Source of the DNA: JBKCUA01 sp046318675 | Lineage (GTDB): Bacteria; Pseudomonadota; Alphaproteobacteria; JAJTHO01 | Direction: 5' to 3' | Length of the DNA stretch: 50,991 nucleotides | Assembly: GCA_046318675.1 (NCBI GenBank) | Contig: JBKCUA010000019.1 | Coordinates: forward strand, 1 to 50,991 | In this document: positions 42,626-50,991 of the stretch, piece after piece | How the letters are laid out: each line of letters opens with the position of its first letter | Position numbering within the stretch: the stretch's first letter is position 1 | Position numbers and translations under genes: made by a program | Notes under the pieces: model-generated | The model's database searches: none | The model's input: only the letters and a program-made list of their open reading frames with translations | Told to the model about the DNA's origin: nothing

Positions 42626-43034
42626 GCGCATTCTCTTTGTCTGTACCCTCAATTCCGTGCGTTCGGTGTTGGCCGAGCACCTGCTGCGCCACGCCACCGG
42701 GGATCGGTTCGAGATTTACTCCGCCGGTATTGATGCCCAGCCGGTGCACCCCCTGGTCATTGCCGTTCTTGATGAGGTTGGCATTGATTGCCGCCACCAC
42801 GCCGGCCAGAACATTAGCGATATTCCCGCAGACCTTGCCATGGATCGGGTCATCATGCTCTCAAGGGAAACTTACGACGCCTTTAAAATCCTCGCCGAGT
42901 TTCCCTATAAGCACCTAGAATTCTGGGACCTCCCCGTCCCGCCGCCGGATCCCGACCTAGGGCGGGAACAGCAACTGGTGATCTACCGGATGCTAAGGGA
43001 GGCGATTAAGGGGAGGTTGGAGGGGGTGGGTTAG
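42618..43034 (+). CDS. Low-molecular-weight protein-tyrosine phosphatase-like protein
   Basis: A 138-residue arsenate-reductase/LMW-PTP-fold protein. The phosphate loop near the N-terminus reads FVCTLNSVRSVLAE (Cys10, then x-x-N-x-x-R-S), and the general-acid loop is likely FWDLPVPPPDPD. Substrate unknown. It overlaps UPF0262, so the pair is co-expressed. Family and intactness are clear; the true substrate (protein, arsenate or another phosphate) is not. Confidence 0.87.
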   Translation: MAERILFVCTLNSVRSVLAEHLLRHATGDRFEIYSAGIDAQPVHPLVIAVLDEVGIDCRHHAGQNISDIPADLAMDRVIMLSRETYDAFKILAEFPYKHLEFWDLPVPPPDPDLGREQQLVIYRMLREAIKGRLEGVG

Positions 43035-43040
43035 GGATTC

Positions 43041-43274
43041 TTACCCTTCCCTAGTGCCATTACGATGCAACAATATAGCCTCATGCAATGTGGGGTAATT
43101 CTTTTCGATAGCCGTCAAGAGTTCTGCCGTTGATTCCTCTCCCGGATAACGATCCAACATTTTGTTTATTAGTGAAGGAAACCCTTCACTTGGCATAATT
43201 TGTTGTATTGCCAATGCTGCTCTTACCATTTTTAAAAATTCAGATTCTAAAGGTTGGTCGCTTGATTCAGTCAT
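43041..43274 (-). CDS. Hypothetical protein, 77 residues
   Basis: A small acidic helical protein (ESEFLKMVRAALAIQQIMPS, AELLTAIEKNYPTLHEAILL) without recognised motif. It is convergent with the phosphatase gene and lies 39 bases after the large S51-like gene on the same strand, so it may be its operon partner. GGAGTT lies close before the ATG on the minus strand (AGGAG-TTTACCG-ATG), supporting the start. Confidence 0.55.
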   Translation of the reverse strand: MTESSDQPLESEFLKMVRAALAIQQIMPSEGFPSLINKMLDRYPGEESTAELLTAIEKNYPTLHEAILLHRNGTREG

Positions 43275-43313
43275 CGGTAAACTCCTTTAATAATAATTGA
43301 AATGAAACACATT

Positions 43314-45512
43314 TTATCTTGCCTCTCGCCGCTGCTGTTGCACATTCGCCATTGCCAGCATCGCCCTGCTTACCTCTGCCGCCGACGCTTCTTCCCCCTG
43401 GGCATTCACAAAAACGCAATTCTTTGCTAGCGAAAACGCACGGGGCACCTCCATCATATCCAGCCGCACCCGGGTAATTTCGAGGGTTTGCAGGTTAATT
43501 TCTTCCCCGTTGTACAGCAGCCCCGCCCCGCGATACCCGTCGGTTCCTTCCCACTTATTACGGCTGGTGGTAAGGCGGCACCCTGGTTTGCCTTGCTCTG
43601 CAATAGTCTGTTTATCCCAAATCAGTTCGGCGTCCTTCTCATCGGATGTCCGCACCGCCGTGACAGATGTGAGTTCGGCTACCCTGCCCCTATCACTGAA
43701 CGTAACTTTCCAATCCTTGAACTGGAGGGGATCGATGATAAACACCCCGCCCAGATCATGATCGCTGATCACCCGCAATTTGCCATGATGCACATTGGCA
43801 AAGGTGCCTTCGGTAGCGGCAATGCCCAAAGGCAACGGCGCACGGCACACGTCAAAAATCTCATCTTGCTTGGTTATGAAAGGATGATTCTTTGGTAGGT
43901 CACGCACCACTCTCTCATAAAATTCTTTAAAACCGCCGTATTCCCCGCCGTATCTTTTTTCCTCAATCCGGGGAGCTAGAAAGTTGACATCCGATATTTT
44001 ATCGAATGCCGGAAGGTCACTGTCATCAAAGGCTCTTTTGATTGCCTTTTGCGCTTGAGCTTGCTGTTCCGGTTGCAACTTCAAAGATACTTCGCATAAA
44101 TTCGCCGTCAGAAAAGAAGGAAACAGGTGCGGCAGGGTTAGCAAGGTGGCCAGAATACGGCTCACCCGATCGCGGCCCGTGGATAGAACTTCATCCGTAG
44201 TGACTTTTTTCTCCCCCATAAGATGGGTTTCCGTAACAATGCCGCGTTCTTCATCATTATTCTGGCTTGGTATAATGCCAAGTGCCGTTGCCACCCATGT
44301 GCCGCAATCGCTTTCGTTAAACCTTGATACAATCAATGGATTTTTTATATCACCGACATCAGCAATCATGATACTCCCGGCGACGGCGCAGCTGGCGGAG
44401 GTTGTGATAAGGCTACAAGCTGGGTCTGTTACCTTTTCTCTTAAAGCCTCTGCCACGGCGGGCATATACTTCAAAAACCGCTCCAGCCGTTTTTGATCGC
44501 CGCCGGAAATATCAATAATGGTTGCTTTTTCAATGGCGGCAAGAAGCCGCTCTTCCAGTTGCCTGAACGCCTCTACACGTCTGTCGTCAGGGCTAAGGTC
44601 GGTATCAACAATCGTGATGCTATCTTCCGGAACACCCAGGGCTTTATACACTACCCGCATTTCTGCTTCATGCACACGGGGGTATGTTCCCGAAGGCAGG
44701 GCAAGAACAAGCACCTGATGCTGGGCAGCGTCGGTTTTATCCCCCACCACTTCTTTGAGTGCCGGATGAATATGTTCTAGAATTTCCGGAAGGTTTTCAG
44801 TCTTTCGGCTGGGGATGAGGTAGGTCTTGACGCTACTTTTATACGTTTTCAGGGGATGGTCATTAGGAAGACCGGAGTGTTTTTGAACATCCGCCAAAAA
44901 CACCTCAAACGGATCCTCTGCCTCGCCGTATTTTTTCGTAATGGCGTTGGCGAGTGTTCTGGTGGTGGTACGTTCTCCAAACAGATCATCAACAATCTCC
45001 CAAGCTTTATCGCGCTGTTTGTTGGTGACATCACGCTCCAAAAAATAACCTAATGACTCAACACGATACTCCAGCGAGCCTTTTGATTCTCGAAAATACA
45101 CCCGCCCTGTGCCGTCGCCGTTTTGTTCGTCTTCTAGAAAGTACAACCGCACCGTTGATCCCGGCGGCAGTAAATAAGGGCGGTACAACACATCAAATTC
45201 TGCGGCGGTTAAGCCCGTCCATTGCAGAATTTTATCTTGTTCAGCGGGGGTAAGTTTTCTGTCGTTAACAAAATAAGCCCCGTCGTTTGTTCCTGCTGGG
45301 TTGTGTTTATCTTGTTCATGAATATTAAATTCAATGTACATTCCTTCGGGAAAATCAGACTGCTCTGTCAAATCACCCGTTAGCGGCGTGCATTGTTCGC
45401 ATTCTGCTTTAACCGTATCGTTCGCAGCCCTCGTAAAGGTTGGTGTTGTGCCGCCGCCGCCTAGAAGAACATTGTTTGCAGCACTGGGATAAGCCCCCTC
45501 ATTCGTTGTCAT
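43314..45512 (-). CDS. Enlarged peptidase S51 (cyanophycinase-like) protein
   Basis: A 732-residue protein. The central and C-terminal parts match the S51 fold. VLALPSGTYP begins it, and IIDISGGDQKRLERFL (333-348) equals the family GGDQxRL signature. TTSASCAVAG (370-379) carries the Ser372 nucleophile in place of GTSAGA. ALGIIPS and TETHL give His430, and GIAATEGTFANV holds Glu568. Ser, His and Glu are thus all placed in order, but with long insertions. The first ~260 residues are unrelated to S51 and unrecognised. S51 enzymes cleave beta-aspartyl or arginyl-aspartyl bonds. No signal peptide is seen. Substrate unknown. Confidence 0.7.
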   Translation of the reverse strand: MTTNEGAYPSAANNVLLGGGGTTPTFTRAANDTVKAECEQCTPLTGDLTEQSDFPEGMYIEFNIHEQDKHNPAGTNDGAYFVNDRKLTPAEQDKILQWTGLTAAEFDVLYRPYLLPPGSTVRLYFLEDEQNGDGTGRVYFRESKGSLEYRVESLGYFLERDVTNKQRDKAWEIVDDLFGERTTTRTLANAITKKYGEAEDPFEVFLADVQKHSGLPNDHPLKTYKSSVKTYLIPSRKTENLPEILEHIHPALKEVVGDKTDAAQHQVLVLALPSGTYPRVHEAEMRVVYKALGVPEDSITIVDTDLSPDDRRVEAFRQLEERLLAAIEKATIIDISGGDQKRLERFLKYMPAVAEALREKVTDPACSLITTSASCAVAGSIMIADVGDIKNPLIVSRFNESDCGTWVATALGIIPSQNNDEERGIVTETHLMGEKKVTTDEVLSTGRDRVSRILATLLTLPHLFPSFLTANLCEVSLKLQPEQQAQAQKAIKRAFDDSDLPAFDKISDVNFLAPRIEEKRYGGEYGGFKEFYERVVRDLPKNHPFITKQDEIFDVCRAPLPLGIAATEGTFANVHHGKLRVISDHDLGGVFIIDPLQFKDWKVTFSDRGRVAELTSVTAVRTSDEKDAELIWDKQTIAEQGKPGCRLTTSRNKWEGTDGYRGAGLLYNGEEINLQTLEITRVRLDMMEVPRAFSLAKNCVFVNAQGEEASAAEVSRAMLAMANVQQQRREAR

Positions 45513-45612
45513 TCCTGTGGTGCTCCTTAGTCAGTGCCACCTCCCACTCTACAAAATATTAATTAAAATATCAACTAAATTCTCCACCCCCCTCCTCTTT
45601 CAAGGACATCCC

Positions 45613-46929
45613 ATGCACACACCCTCACCCCCTCCCCTGACCTCGTATGCCACCCTGCGCGGGTGCAGCGACGCTGAAATGGAAGCGTTTCTGGGCAGCC
45701 TCAGCGACGACGCGGTATTATACCTCCAACATTGCTGGCCGTTCTGGGCACGGCAGAGCCAGCTTCCCCCCGAAGGCAACGATTGGTACGCTTGGGTCAT
45801 TATGGCCGGGCGAGGTTGGGGCAAGACCCGGACAGGGGCGGAGTTTATCCACGCCTATGCCGAAGCCCATCCCGGCAGCCGCCTCGCCCTCGTCGGGGAA
45901 ACCAATGCCGACGCGCGGGGGGTAATGATTGAGGGCGAATCGGGTCTGATGGCCACGGCTAAGCCTTGGCTGCGCCCTATGTTTCAGCCCTCGCTGCGCC
46001 GCCTTGTCTGGCCGAACAACACCATTGCCGAATACTTCAGTGCCGAGGAACCCGATCAGCTGCGCGGGCCGCAGTTCCATGCCGCCTGGTGCGACGAGGT
46101 AGCCAAGTGGTACTACCCGGCCAGTCTGGACAACCTCCTGCTCAGCGTCCGCCTGGGTCAGCGTCCCTGTATCCTCGCCACCACCACGCCGCGCAAGTCC
46201 CGGACGCTACGCAACTTGCTGGCCATGCCACGGGTGTTTGTCCAGCAGGGCACAACCCGGGACAACGCCGCCAACCTGCCGCCGGTGTTTTTAGAACAGT
46301 TAGAGCAAACCTACGCTGGCACCCGCATCGGCAAGCAGGAGTTGGAGGGTATCCTGCTCAGCGATAACGTCCATTGCCTGTGGCAACTGGATACCATCGC
46401 CACTCATCGGGTCAGCACCGCCCCCGACGATCTGCGCGTTGTCATCGGCGTTGATCCCGCCGTCGGCCCCGGCACCACGGGCATCATCGCCGTCGGCCTG
46501 TGCGTCAGCAACGGCCATGCCTATGTGTTGGAAGACGCCAGCACCGCCGCCAGCCCCGATACCTGGGCGCGGCGCGTCCTCCAGCTTTACCGCAAGTACA
46601 AAGCCTTTCGCATCGTCGCCGAGGTCAACAACGGCGGCCAGCTGGTGGGCGAAGTCCTGCGCACCGTCGCCGCTGGCGAACCCATCGCCCTGCGCACTGT
46701 CCATGCCTCCACCGGGAAAATCCCCCGGGCGGAACCCATCGCCGCCCTGTATGAGCAAGGCCGGGTGCACCACGTTGGCATCTTGAGTACCCTGGAGGAG
46801 GAAATGACAGACTACACCGCCGCCCCCGGCCAAGCCTCCCCCGACCGGATGGACGCCCTAGTCTGGGCCATCACCGATCTGCTCATCCAGCCGAGGAATA
46901 AGGGCGAGCCGAAGGTGCGGGGGGTGTAG
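45613..46929 (+). CDS. Terminase large subunit (GTA-like)
   Basis: A 438-residue DNA-packaging ATPase/nuclease equivalent to orfg2 of the Rhodobacter GTA. Walker A is MAGRGWGKTRTGAEF (near residue 65), Walker B FHAAWCDEVAKW, and the coupling motif ATTTPRKS. The RNase H-like nuclease has VVIGVDPAVG, IVAEVNNGGQ and a last acidic site SPDRMDALVWA. The ATG at 45613 follows AAGGACATCCC. Portal, capsid and tail genes are not adjacent. The whole domain set is intact. Confidence 0.93.
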   Translation: MHTPSPPPLTSYATLRGCSDAEMEAFLGSLSDDAVLYLQHCWPFWARQSQLPPEGNDWYAWVIMAGRGWGKTRTGAEFIHAYAEAHPGSRLALVGETNADARGVMIEGESGLMATAKPWLRPMFQPSLRRLVWPNNTIAEYFSAEEPDQLRGPQFHAAWCDEVAKWYYPASLDNLLLSVRLGQRPCILATTTPRKSRTLRNLLAMPRVFVQQGTTRDNAANLPPVFLEQLEQTYAGTRIGKQELEGILLSDNVHCLWQLDTIATHRVSTAPDDLRVVIGVDPAVGPGTTGIIAVGLCVSNGHAYVLEDASTAASPDTWARRVLQLYRKYKAFRIVAEVNNGGQLVGEVLRTVAAGEPIALRTVHASTGKIPRAEPIAALYEQGRVHHVGILSTLEEEMTDYTAAPGQASPDRMDALVWAITDLLIQPRNKGEPKVRGV

Positions 46930-47015
46930 GAAATCTTTTTCCCTCATCACCCCCCCCATCACCCCCCCCCATCACCCTTGTCTCCACCCCCTCACACCCT
47001 CCATAATCCCCTCCC

Positions 47016-48251
47016 ATGCTTCTTCATACCTCCCCCCTCTGGCATCCGTTTACTCAGCACGCTTCTGCCCCGCCGCCGTTGCCTGTGACGCGGGCCAAAG
47101 GCGCGTATCTGTATGATGCCCATGATCGCCCGGTGCTGGATTTGATCAGCTCGTGGTGGACGAACCTCCACGGCCATGGGCACCCGGCGTTGGTACAGGC
47201 GATGGCGGAACAGGCGGCGCGGCTTGATCATGTTCTTTTTGCCGGGCACGTCCACGCCCCGGCGCTGGCGTTGGCCGAGGGCTTGCTGGCCGCGGCACCG
47301 GGGTTCAATAGAGTTTTTTTCACGGATAACGGCTCCACCGCAGTGGAGGCAGCCCTGAAAATGACCTTGCAGTATATGCGCAACACTGGTCAATCCCATC
47401 GGCATCGTCTGGCAGCCCTGCGCCACGGCTACCACGGTGATACCTTCGGGGCGATGGCGGCGGGGCAGGGCAGCGGCTTTTTCACCGCCTTTGCCCGACA
47501 CCTGCCGCCGGTAGATATTGTGGAGCCAACGACACAGGCTATTGCAACCTACTGCGACCAGCATGGCGACACCCTCGCGGGGTTTATCCTTGAGCCGCTG
47601 ATCCAAGGCGCGGGGGGGATGCGGATATACCCGGCATCCGAGGTGCGCCAATGGTGTGCTATGCTGCGCGCCGCCGGGGGACTGGTTATTTTTGATGAGG
47701 TGATGACCGGGTTTGGCCGCACCGGGACGCTGTTTGCCACTGAGCAAGTGGAGTTTACCCCGGATTTGCTGTGCCTGTCCAAGGGCATTACCGGGGGGAT
47801 GATGCCCCTTGCCGTCACGCTGGCCACCCGTGAGGTTTTTGAGGCGTTCTTAGGGCATGATTTTAGCACCGCCTTTGCCCACGGACATTCCTATACCGCA
47901 AACCCCATCGCCTGCGCCGTGGCGGTGGCCTCCTTGGCTTTATTACACGAGGCGAAGCCGGCCTTAGCCCGCATCGAGGCGGCGCACCAACGCCTGCTGC
48001 CTGAATTGCTAGCGTCCTGCCCCCGGCTGCACAACCCCCGTATTCTCGGCACCATAGCAGCGGTGGATTTCAGCGCGGGTGAAGCCTACGGCAGCGCGGC
48101 GGGTCAATCCCTCCGCCTTCGTTTTTGGGACAAAGGCCTGCTGCTGCGCCCCCTCAACAACACCCTCTACTTCATGCCGCCGTATTGCATTACCGAGGCG
48201 GAGCTGGAGGGCGCGTATGAGGCAGTGGCGGGGGTGCTGAAGCTATTTTAG
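47016..48251 (+). CDS. bioA: Adenosylmethionine-8-amino-7-oxononanoate aminotransferase
   Basis: A 411-residue PLP enzyme of biotin synthesis that makes 7,8-diaminopelargonate from KAPA and SAM. It starts with LWHPFTQH, then LDLISSWWTNLHGHGHP, FFTDNGSTAVEAALKM, LAALRHGYHGDTFGAMA, LVIFDEVMTGFGRTG (PLP-Asp) and the PLP lysine in LCLSKGITGGMMPLA. Other bio genes are not nearby. The stop codon touches the start of a palindromic element. Confidence 0.94.
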   Translation: MLLHTSPLWHPFTQHASAPPPLPVTRAKGAYLYDAHDRPVLDLISSWWTNLHGHGHPALVQAMAEQAARLDHVLFAGHVHAPALALAEGLLAAAPGFNRVFFTDNGSTAVEAALKMTLQYMRNTGQSHRHRLAALRHGYHGDTFGAMAAGQGSGFFTAFARHLPPVDIVEPTTQAIATYCDQHGDTLAGFILEPLIQGAGGMRIYPASEVRQWCAMLRAAGGLVIFDEVMTGFGRTGTLFATEQVEFTPDLLCLSKGITGGMMPLAVTLATREVFEAFLGHDFSTAFAHGHSYTANPIACAVAVASLALLHEAKPALARIEAAHQRLLPELLASCPRLHNPRILGTIAAVDFSAGEAYGSAAGQSLRLRFWDKGLLLRPLNNTLYFMPPYCITEAELEGAYEAVAGVLKLF

Positions 48252-48339
48252 GGCACCTCTATTAACCCCGATTGTGGAATTTCAGATTCAGCAGAATCAA
48301 ATACTTTTGTGGACTCACTTGGGGTTAATAGAGGTGCCC
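48251..48339. repeat. Palindromic element, 89-bp copy after bioA
   Basis: Perfect 17-base ends GGGCACCTCTATTAACC and GGTTAATAGAGGTGCCC enclose a different interior from the 5837 copy. Read on plus it is open as TSINPDCGISDSAESNTFVD then SLGVNRGA. The interior between the shared CCCGAT and GTTAAT is 51 bases, the same as the copy at 49726. It begins at the last base of the bioA stop and may serve as its terminator stem. Confidence 0.9.
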
Positions 48340-48507
48340 TTTAATTGAAGAGTGCGGTGTAGCCCCCCTGCGTAACGGGCTACCCTATGCACATAAGTCC
48401 TAAAAATTGGCTTTTTTTCCAGTATTCGCGGGTTAAAACGCCGCTGCCTGTTGACCCCTTCCCCCGCCTGCAGGGGAAGGTGAGGAAGGGGGTAACAACT
48501 ACTCGCA
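48340..48507. other. Intergenic region with inverted copy of an 18-kb repeat
   Basis: CTACCCTATGCACATAAGTC near 48380-48400 is an inverted relative of 18027-18050, and a GGGCTACACCGC-like segment adjoins it. Nothing coding is seen. A GC-rich palindrome (48455-48492) closes the gap. Confidence 0.5.
48455..48492. repeat. GC-rich palindromic repeat, copy 7
   Basis: CCCCTTCCCCCGCCTGCAGG followed by GGAAGGTGAGGAAGGGGG. It is the copy closest to 17863-17902, and lies just after the 3' end of the large minus-strand gene. Confidence 0.65.
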
Positions 48508-50991
48508 TCACGCTAAAGCCTGCCTTGCTCCCCGGCCAAAAGTCAACAGAGCCATGACGTTGTCGCGAACCTTGGCACAGGTAGCCTCCAGCGTTTGTTT
48601 GCTGGTTTCACAATACTGGGCTACCTTGGCCCCCGTGGTGCGTTGCAGCTCCTGCGTCTTCGTGGCGGCGTTGCTGACCGTTTGAGTGACATTGTTCCAT
48701 TGCGTGGCGGCAACCGCTTTGGTGGTTTCTATAGCGGCAGTCATGCGTTGCCTGTTTTTGTCCAAGTTCAAGGCATTGGCCTTGTGGTAGGCCACTTCTG
48801 ACCCCACAACCCGCAATGCCCCAAGTCCAATTTTCAGGGCGTTGTTCTGTTCTTTGGCGTCCTGATACGCTTGACGGGCGGCCCCGCGTCCTTTTGTGGT
48901 GCTGACCAACGCTGCGTTGGTCATGTTATAGGCAACATCCGCTGCGCCGGCCAGTATACCCAGCGGCGTGGAAGCTCCCACAGCACCGGCAATTCCAGCG
49001 CCTGTCCGCAACATTGCGTTTGCGTTTTGGAGAACGTGGTTATGCTTCCAATTCATTAAGGTCAATGCCCCGCCCACGGCAGCAAAAGCCCCCATCGCTT
49101 GCCCCACATGGTTCCAGGCATCGGCAAAGCCGCCGCCACCGGAGGGGGCGTGAGAAACGGCGGCCGCGTTCGCCTGCATCTCCGCCGTGGTTAAAAACTT
49201 CGCCCCCGGGGGAGGTGTGCCGGCGATACCCTTCGGTAATGTTCCATCCGGCTCCACAACGACGCTTATTCCAAGAACTTTAGATTGTCCTATGATTTGT
49301 TGATAATGTCCGTCAGTTTTCTCCCCGATGGCTTTTTGTAGGTTTTGAATTGCTTCAATTTTTTCCGCTGAAGTGTTCAGCGTCGGGGGCTCGCCGCCGC
49401 CATTTGCCTGTTGCAAGGCTTTGAGTGTTTTATCGATCATCCCTTGCTGTTGCTGGTTAAGTGTCTCACCTTTTGTCAAAGCATCGGCTACTTCTTGTAA
49501 ATTTCCCCCTTTTTCCCCACCATTAAACACGCTTAAGCCACTATCTTTAAGAGCCGCGCCGCCAACATTTCCGCCCTCCGCTATCTCCTCCGCGTTGTCC
49601 CGCAGATAATTGTATCCGTCGGAGCCTCTTTTGCTTACAATGTTTTCAAGGTAGGCTTTTTGATCTTTTGATTTGAAGATATCTGAGAATGTTATTTTAT
49701 TGGCATCTCCTGCGATAGGTTGAGAGGCACCTCTATTAACCTGACCCCCACCCTCAGAAGGCACTGGTTTATTTAATTTAGAACTTCTCGGATCGGGGTT
49801 AATAGAGGAGTCCTGAGGTTTTGGGGGTGTACTTTCGGTCTTGGGAACAACTTCTGTATTCTCTTTAATCTCCGCACTCCCTAGGTTTACCTCGGGATTT
49901 TTTCCTGGCGAATTTGGTGTTGTTGGCGACGGGGGAGGTTTAACCTGTGGAGAATTAGACGCTTGGTTTTTCATTATTCCAACCATAGCCGCAGCCGCAG
50001 CAACAGCCACAACACCTAGTGCACCTAGTTTCTTTGTATTATCATCAAGACTAGATACTTTTGTCTTCAATGTTTCGAAAATATTTGTTCTGGTCTGGGC
50101 AACGGGTTGGGAGCTTTGCGTCTGTTGCTTCTGTGTCTGGTCGTTGTCTGTTTGTTGGCGTGGTGGTGTGGGTATTAGAATTTGTGGTATTGGAAGTTCT
50201 GGTTCGGGAATACTAAAGCGGCGATCCCATATATCTGAATCATTTATAATGTCTTGGGAATCAAGCACATTATTGGGTGCTACAATACCAACCAACTCCT
50301 GAATTTTATACCACGGTTTTTCTAATGTGTCATTATAAAATACTTCTCCATCTTCGTTCAACTCTATGAAATAATTGGTTAACCCTTTAGGGTAGTGCAC
50401 TGTGCACTCTAGCCCATTATCGGGATTTAGATTAACACTTACTGGATTTTTCCCTTCATGATCCACAACGAGGATAGTTTCCCCACCGGCAAGTTCTTCC
50501 ATGGCGTCACTGTTTGATAGAATAAATTCTATGGCAGCCGCAAGTCTTTGATAATGGTCTTCTTCGGAAGACTCAGCTTGTTTTAGTAAAGCCTCTAGAT
50601 TGGTTTCTAGTGTTGCTGGAGGCTGGGGTGTTGACGGTGGCTCGCTCTCAGCAGTGTTGATCTCAGGTTCTTCAGATTGTTTATCATCTTGTCCCACGTT
50701 TTTTTCCTCGGAGGGGGAGCTTGATTGTGGTTTTACCTCCTCCGTTCCCGTTCCCGTTCCCGTCTCTGGCCCGGCCTCTACCTCTTTCTCTTTCCCCTGC
50801 GGCAGGGTTATAGTTTTATCGCGATACAATTTTCTTGCATCGGAGAGAGGCATGACATATTGATCGCTAGATATCATCAAATCATCTGTAATCAAGATAC
50901 CGTATTGTTGTGTTGGATCATAATACGTGATAGAGAATTTTTCTGAATTTTCATCAAACCCTATGCTTACTGGATTTAGATCGTTTGTATT
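48508..50991 (-). CDS. Large low-complexity protein, N-terminus outside the window
   Basis: The frame stays open to the window edge, so the protein is longer than the ~827 residues seen. Near the N-terminal side are two similar modules (NPVSIGFDENSEKFSITYYD and NPVSVNLNPDNGLECTVHYP), then acidic and Pro/Gln-rich linkers. A single hydrophobic helix (LGALGVVAVAAAAAMVGIM) follows, then a Gly/Ala-rich region with more hydrophobic stretches and a helical C-terminus. An in-frame palindromic element (49725-49812) adds ~30 residues between linker and C-terminal part. It looks like a secreted or surface effector-type protein, but no family is recognised. Confidence 0.7.
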   Translation of the reverse strand, partial: NTNDLNPVSIGFDENSEKFSITYYDPTQQYGILITDDLMISSDQYVMPLSDARKLYRDKTITLPQGKEKEVEAGPETGTGTGTEEVKPQSSSPSEEKNVGQDDKQSEEPEINTAESEPPSTPQPPATLETNLEALLKQAESSEEDHYQRLAAAIEFILSNSDAMEELAGGETILVVDHEGKNPVSVNLNPDNGLECTVHYPKGLTNYFIELNEDGEVFYNDTLEKPWYKIQELVGIVAPNNVLDSQDIINDSDIWDRRFSIPEPELPIPQILIPTPPRQQTDNDQTQKQQTQSSQPVAQTRTNIFETLKTKVSSLDDNTKKLGALGVVAVAAAAAMVGIMKNQASNSPQVKPPPSPTTPNSPGKNPEVNLGSAEIKENTEVVPKTESTPPKPQDSSINPDPRSSKLNKPVPSEGGGQVNRGASQPIAGDANKITFSDIFKSKDQKAYLENIVSKRGSDGYNYLRDNAEEIAEGGNVGGAALKDSGLSVFNGGEKGGNLQEVADALTKGETLNQQQQGMIDKTLKALQQANGGGEPPTLNTSAEKIEAIQNLQKAIGEKTDGHYQQIIGQSKVLGISVVVEPDGTLPKGIAGTPPPGAKFLTTAEMQANAAAVSHAPSGGGGFADAWNHVGQAMGAFAAVGGALTLMNWKHNHVLQNANAMLRTGAGIAGAVGASTPLGILAGAADVAYNMTNAALVSTTKGRGAARQAYQDAKEQNNALKIGLGALRVVGSEVAYHKANALNLDKNRQRMTAAIETTKAVAATQWNNVTQTVSNAATKTQELQRTTGAKVAQYCETSKQTLEATCAKVRDNVMALLTFGRGARQALA
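49725..49812. repeat. Palindromic element inserted in frame in a gene
   Basis: AGGCACCTCTATTAACC and GGGGTTAATAGAGGAGTCC bound the element. On the coding (minus) strand it reads DSSINPDPRSSKLNKPVPSE then GGGQVNRGAS, with no stop. Its interior is 51 bases, exactly as in 48251-48339, with low sequence similarity but the same CCCGAT and GTTAAT borders. Small mismatches in the terminal repeats show it is older. Confidence 0.9.

Noticed and set aside
46300..46833. Minus-strand frame of 177 codons opposite the terminase
   Set aside because: Antisense shadow of an intact terminase nuclease domain.
46925..46985. Repeated CATCACCCCCCCC units resembling a short array
   Set aside because: Only about three very short C-rich units with no spacers; not a CRISPR array. 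No CRISPR array or cas gene is seen anywhere in the window.

Overview
The window looks like a chromosomal segment of an alphaproteobacterium that I cannot name more precisely. The evidence is the UPF0262 gene overlapping a low-molecular-weight phosphatase gene, a single bifunctional RelA/SpoT protein, HisZ, and three genes typical of gene transfer agents (GTAs). Housekeeping genes are GC-rich and mostly intact: a DEAD-box helicase, pyrC, hisZ, rsh, ligA, hscB, rbfA-truB and bioA. They are interrupted by AT-richer accessory blocks and many gene fragments. Three tRNA genes are present: Thr(TGT), Met(CAT) and Thr(GGT).

Layout. 0-8.3 kb: a small membrane ORF, helicase, orphan BrnA antitoxin, lipoprotein, a nucleotidyltransferase fragment, a K+ channel, a GTA DUF2460 tail gene, tRNA-Thr with its 3' end duplicated, and pyrC. 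8.4-13.7 kb: two candidate defence pairs (AlbA_2/Schlafen-like with ParA, and RloA-RloB) on either side of hisZ. 13.9-18.8 kb: rsh, an unknown 525-residue protein and a PIN toxin-antitoxin pair. 18.8-25.3 kb: a patchwork of remnants, including a DUF6978/DUF1828 pair behind an hsdS 3' fragment, a LigA-like BRCT fragment, an antitoxin fragment, a methyltransferase lacking both ends, a Fic protein with an altered active site, a truncated integrase, and a PepSY gene behind a TonB-receptor fragment. 25.5-31.3 kb: ligA, a globin-coupled chemoreceptor, a GTA prohead protease, hscB and rbfA-truB. 31.5-41.8 kb: unknown genes, then a complete type I restriction-modification operon (hsdM-rhuM-hsdS-hsdR). 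42-51 kb: UPF0262 and phosphatase, an enlarged peptidase S51 (cyanophycinase-like) protein, GTA terminase, bioA, and a large low-complexity protein that runs off the window.

The most unusual signal is a family of palindromic elements bounded by GGGCACCTCTATTAACC and its reverse complement. Their ends read as SINP at one side and VNRGA at the other. Two copies have interiors of exactly 17 codons. One of these lies in frame inside the large protein ending at 48508, and the other starts at the bioA stop codon. A longer relative encodes the C-terminus of PyrC. This resembles the behaviour of Rickettsia palindromic elements, although the sequence is not one I recognise. A separate family of GC-rich palindromes sits in intergenic regions.

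The three GTA-type genes are about 16-24 kb apart instead of clustered. The accessory genes are mainly antiphage or addiction modules, so the window reads as a conserved chromosome repeatedly invaded at intergenic and tRNA-adjacent sites and then partly eroded.
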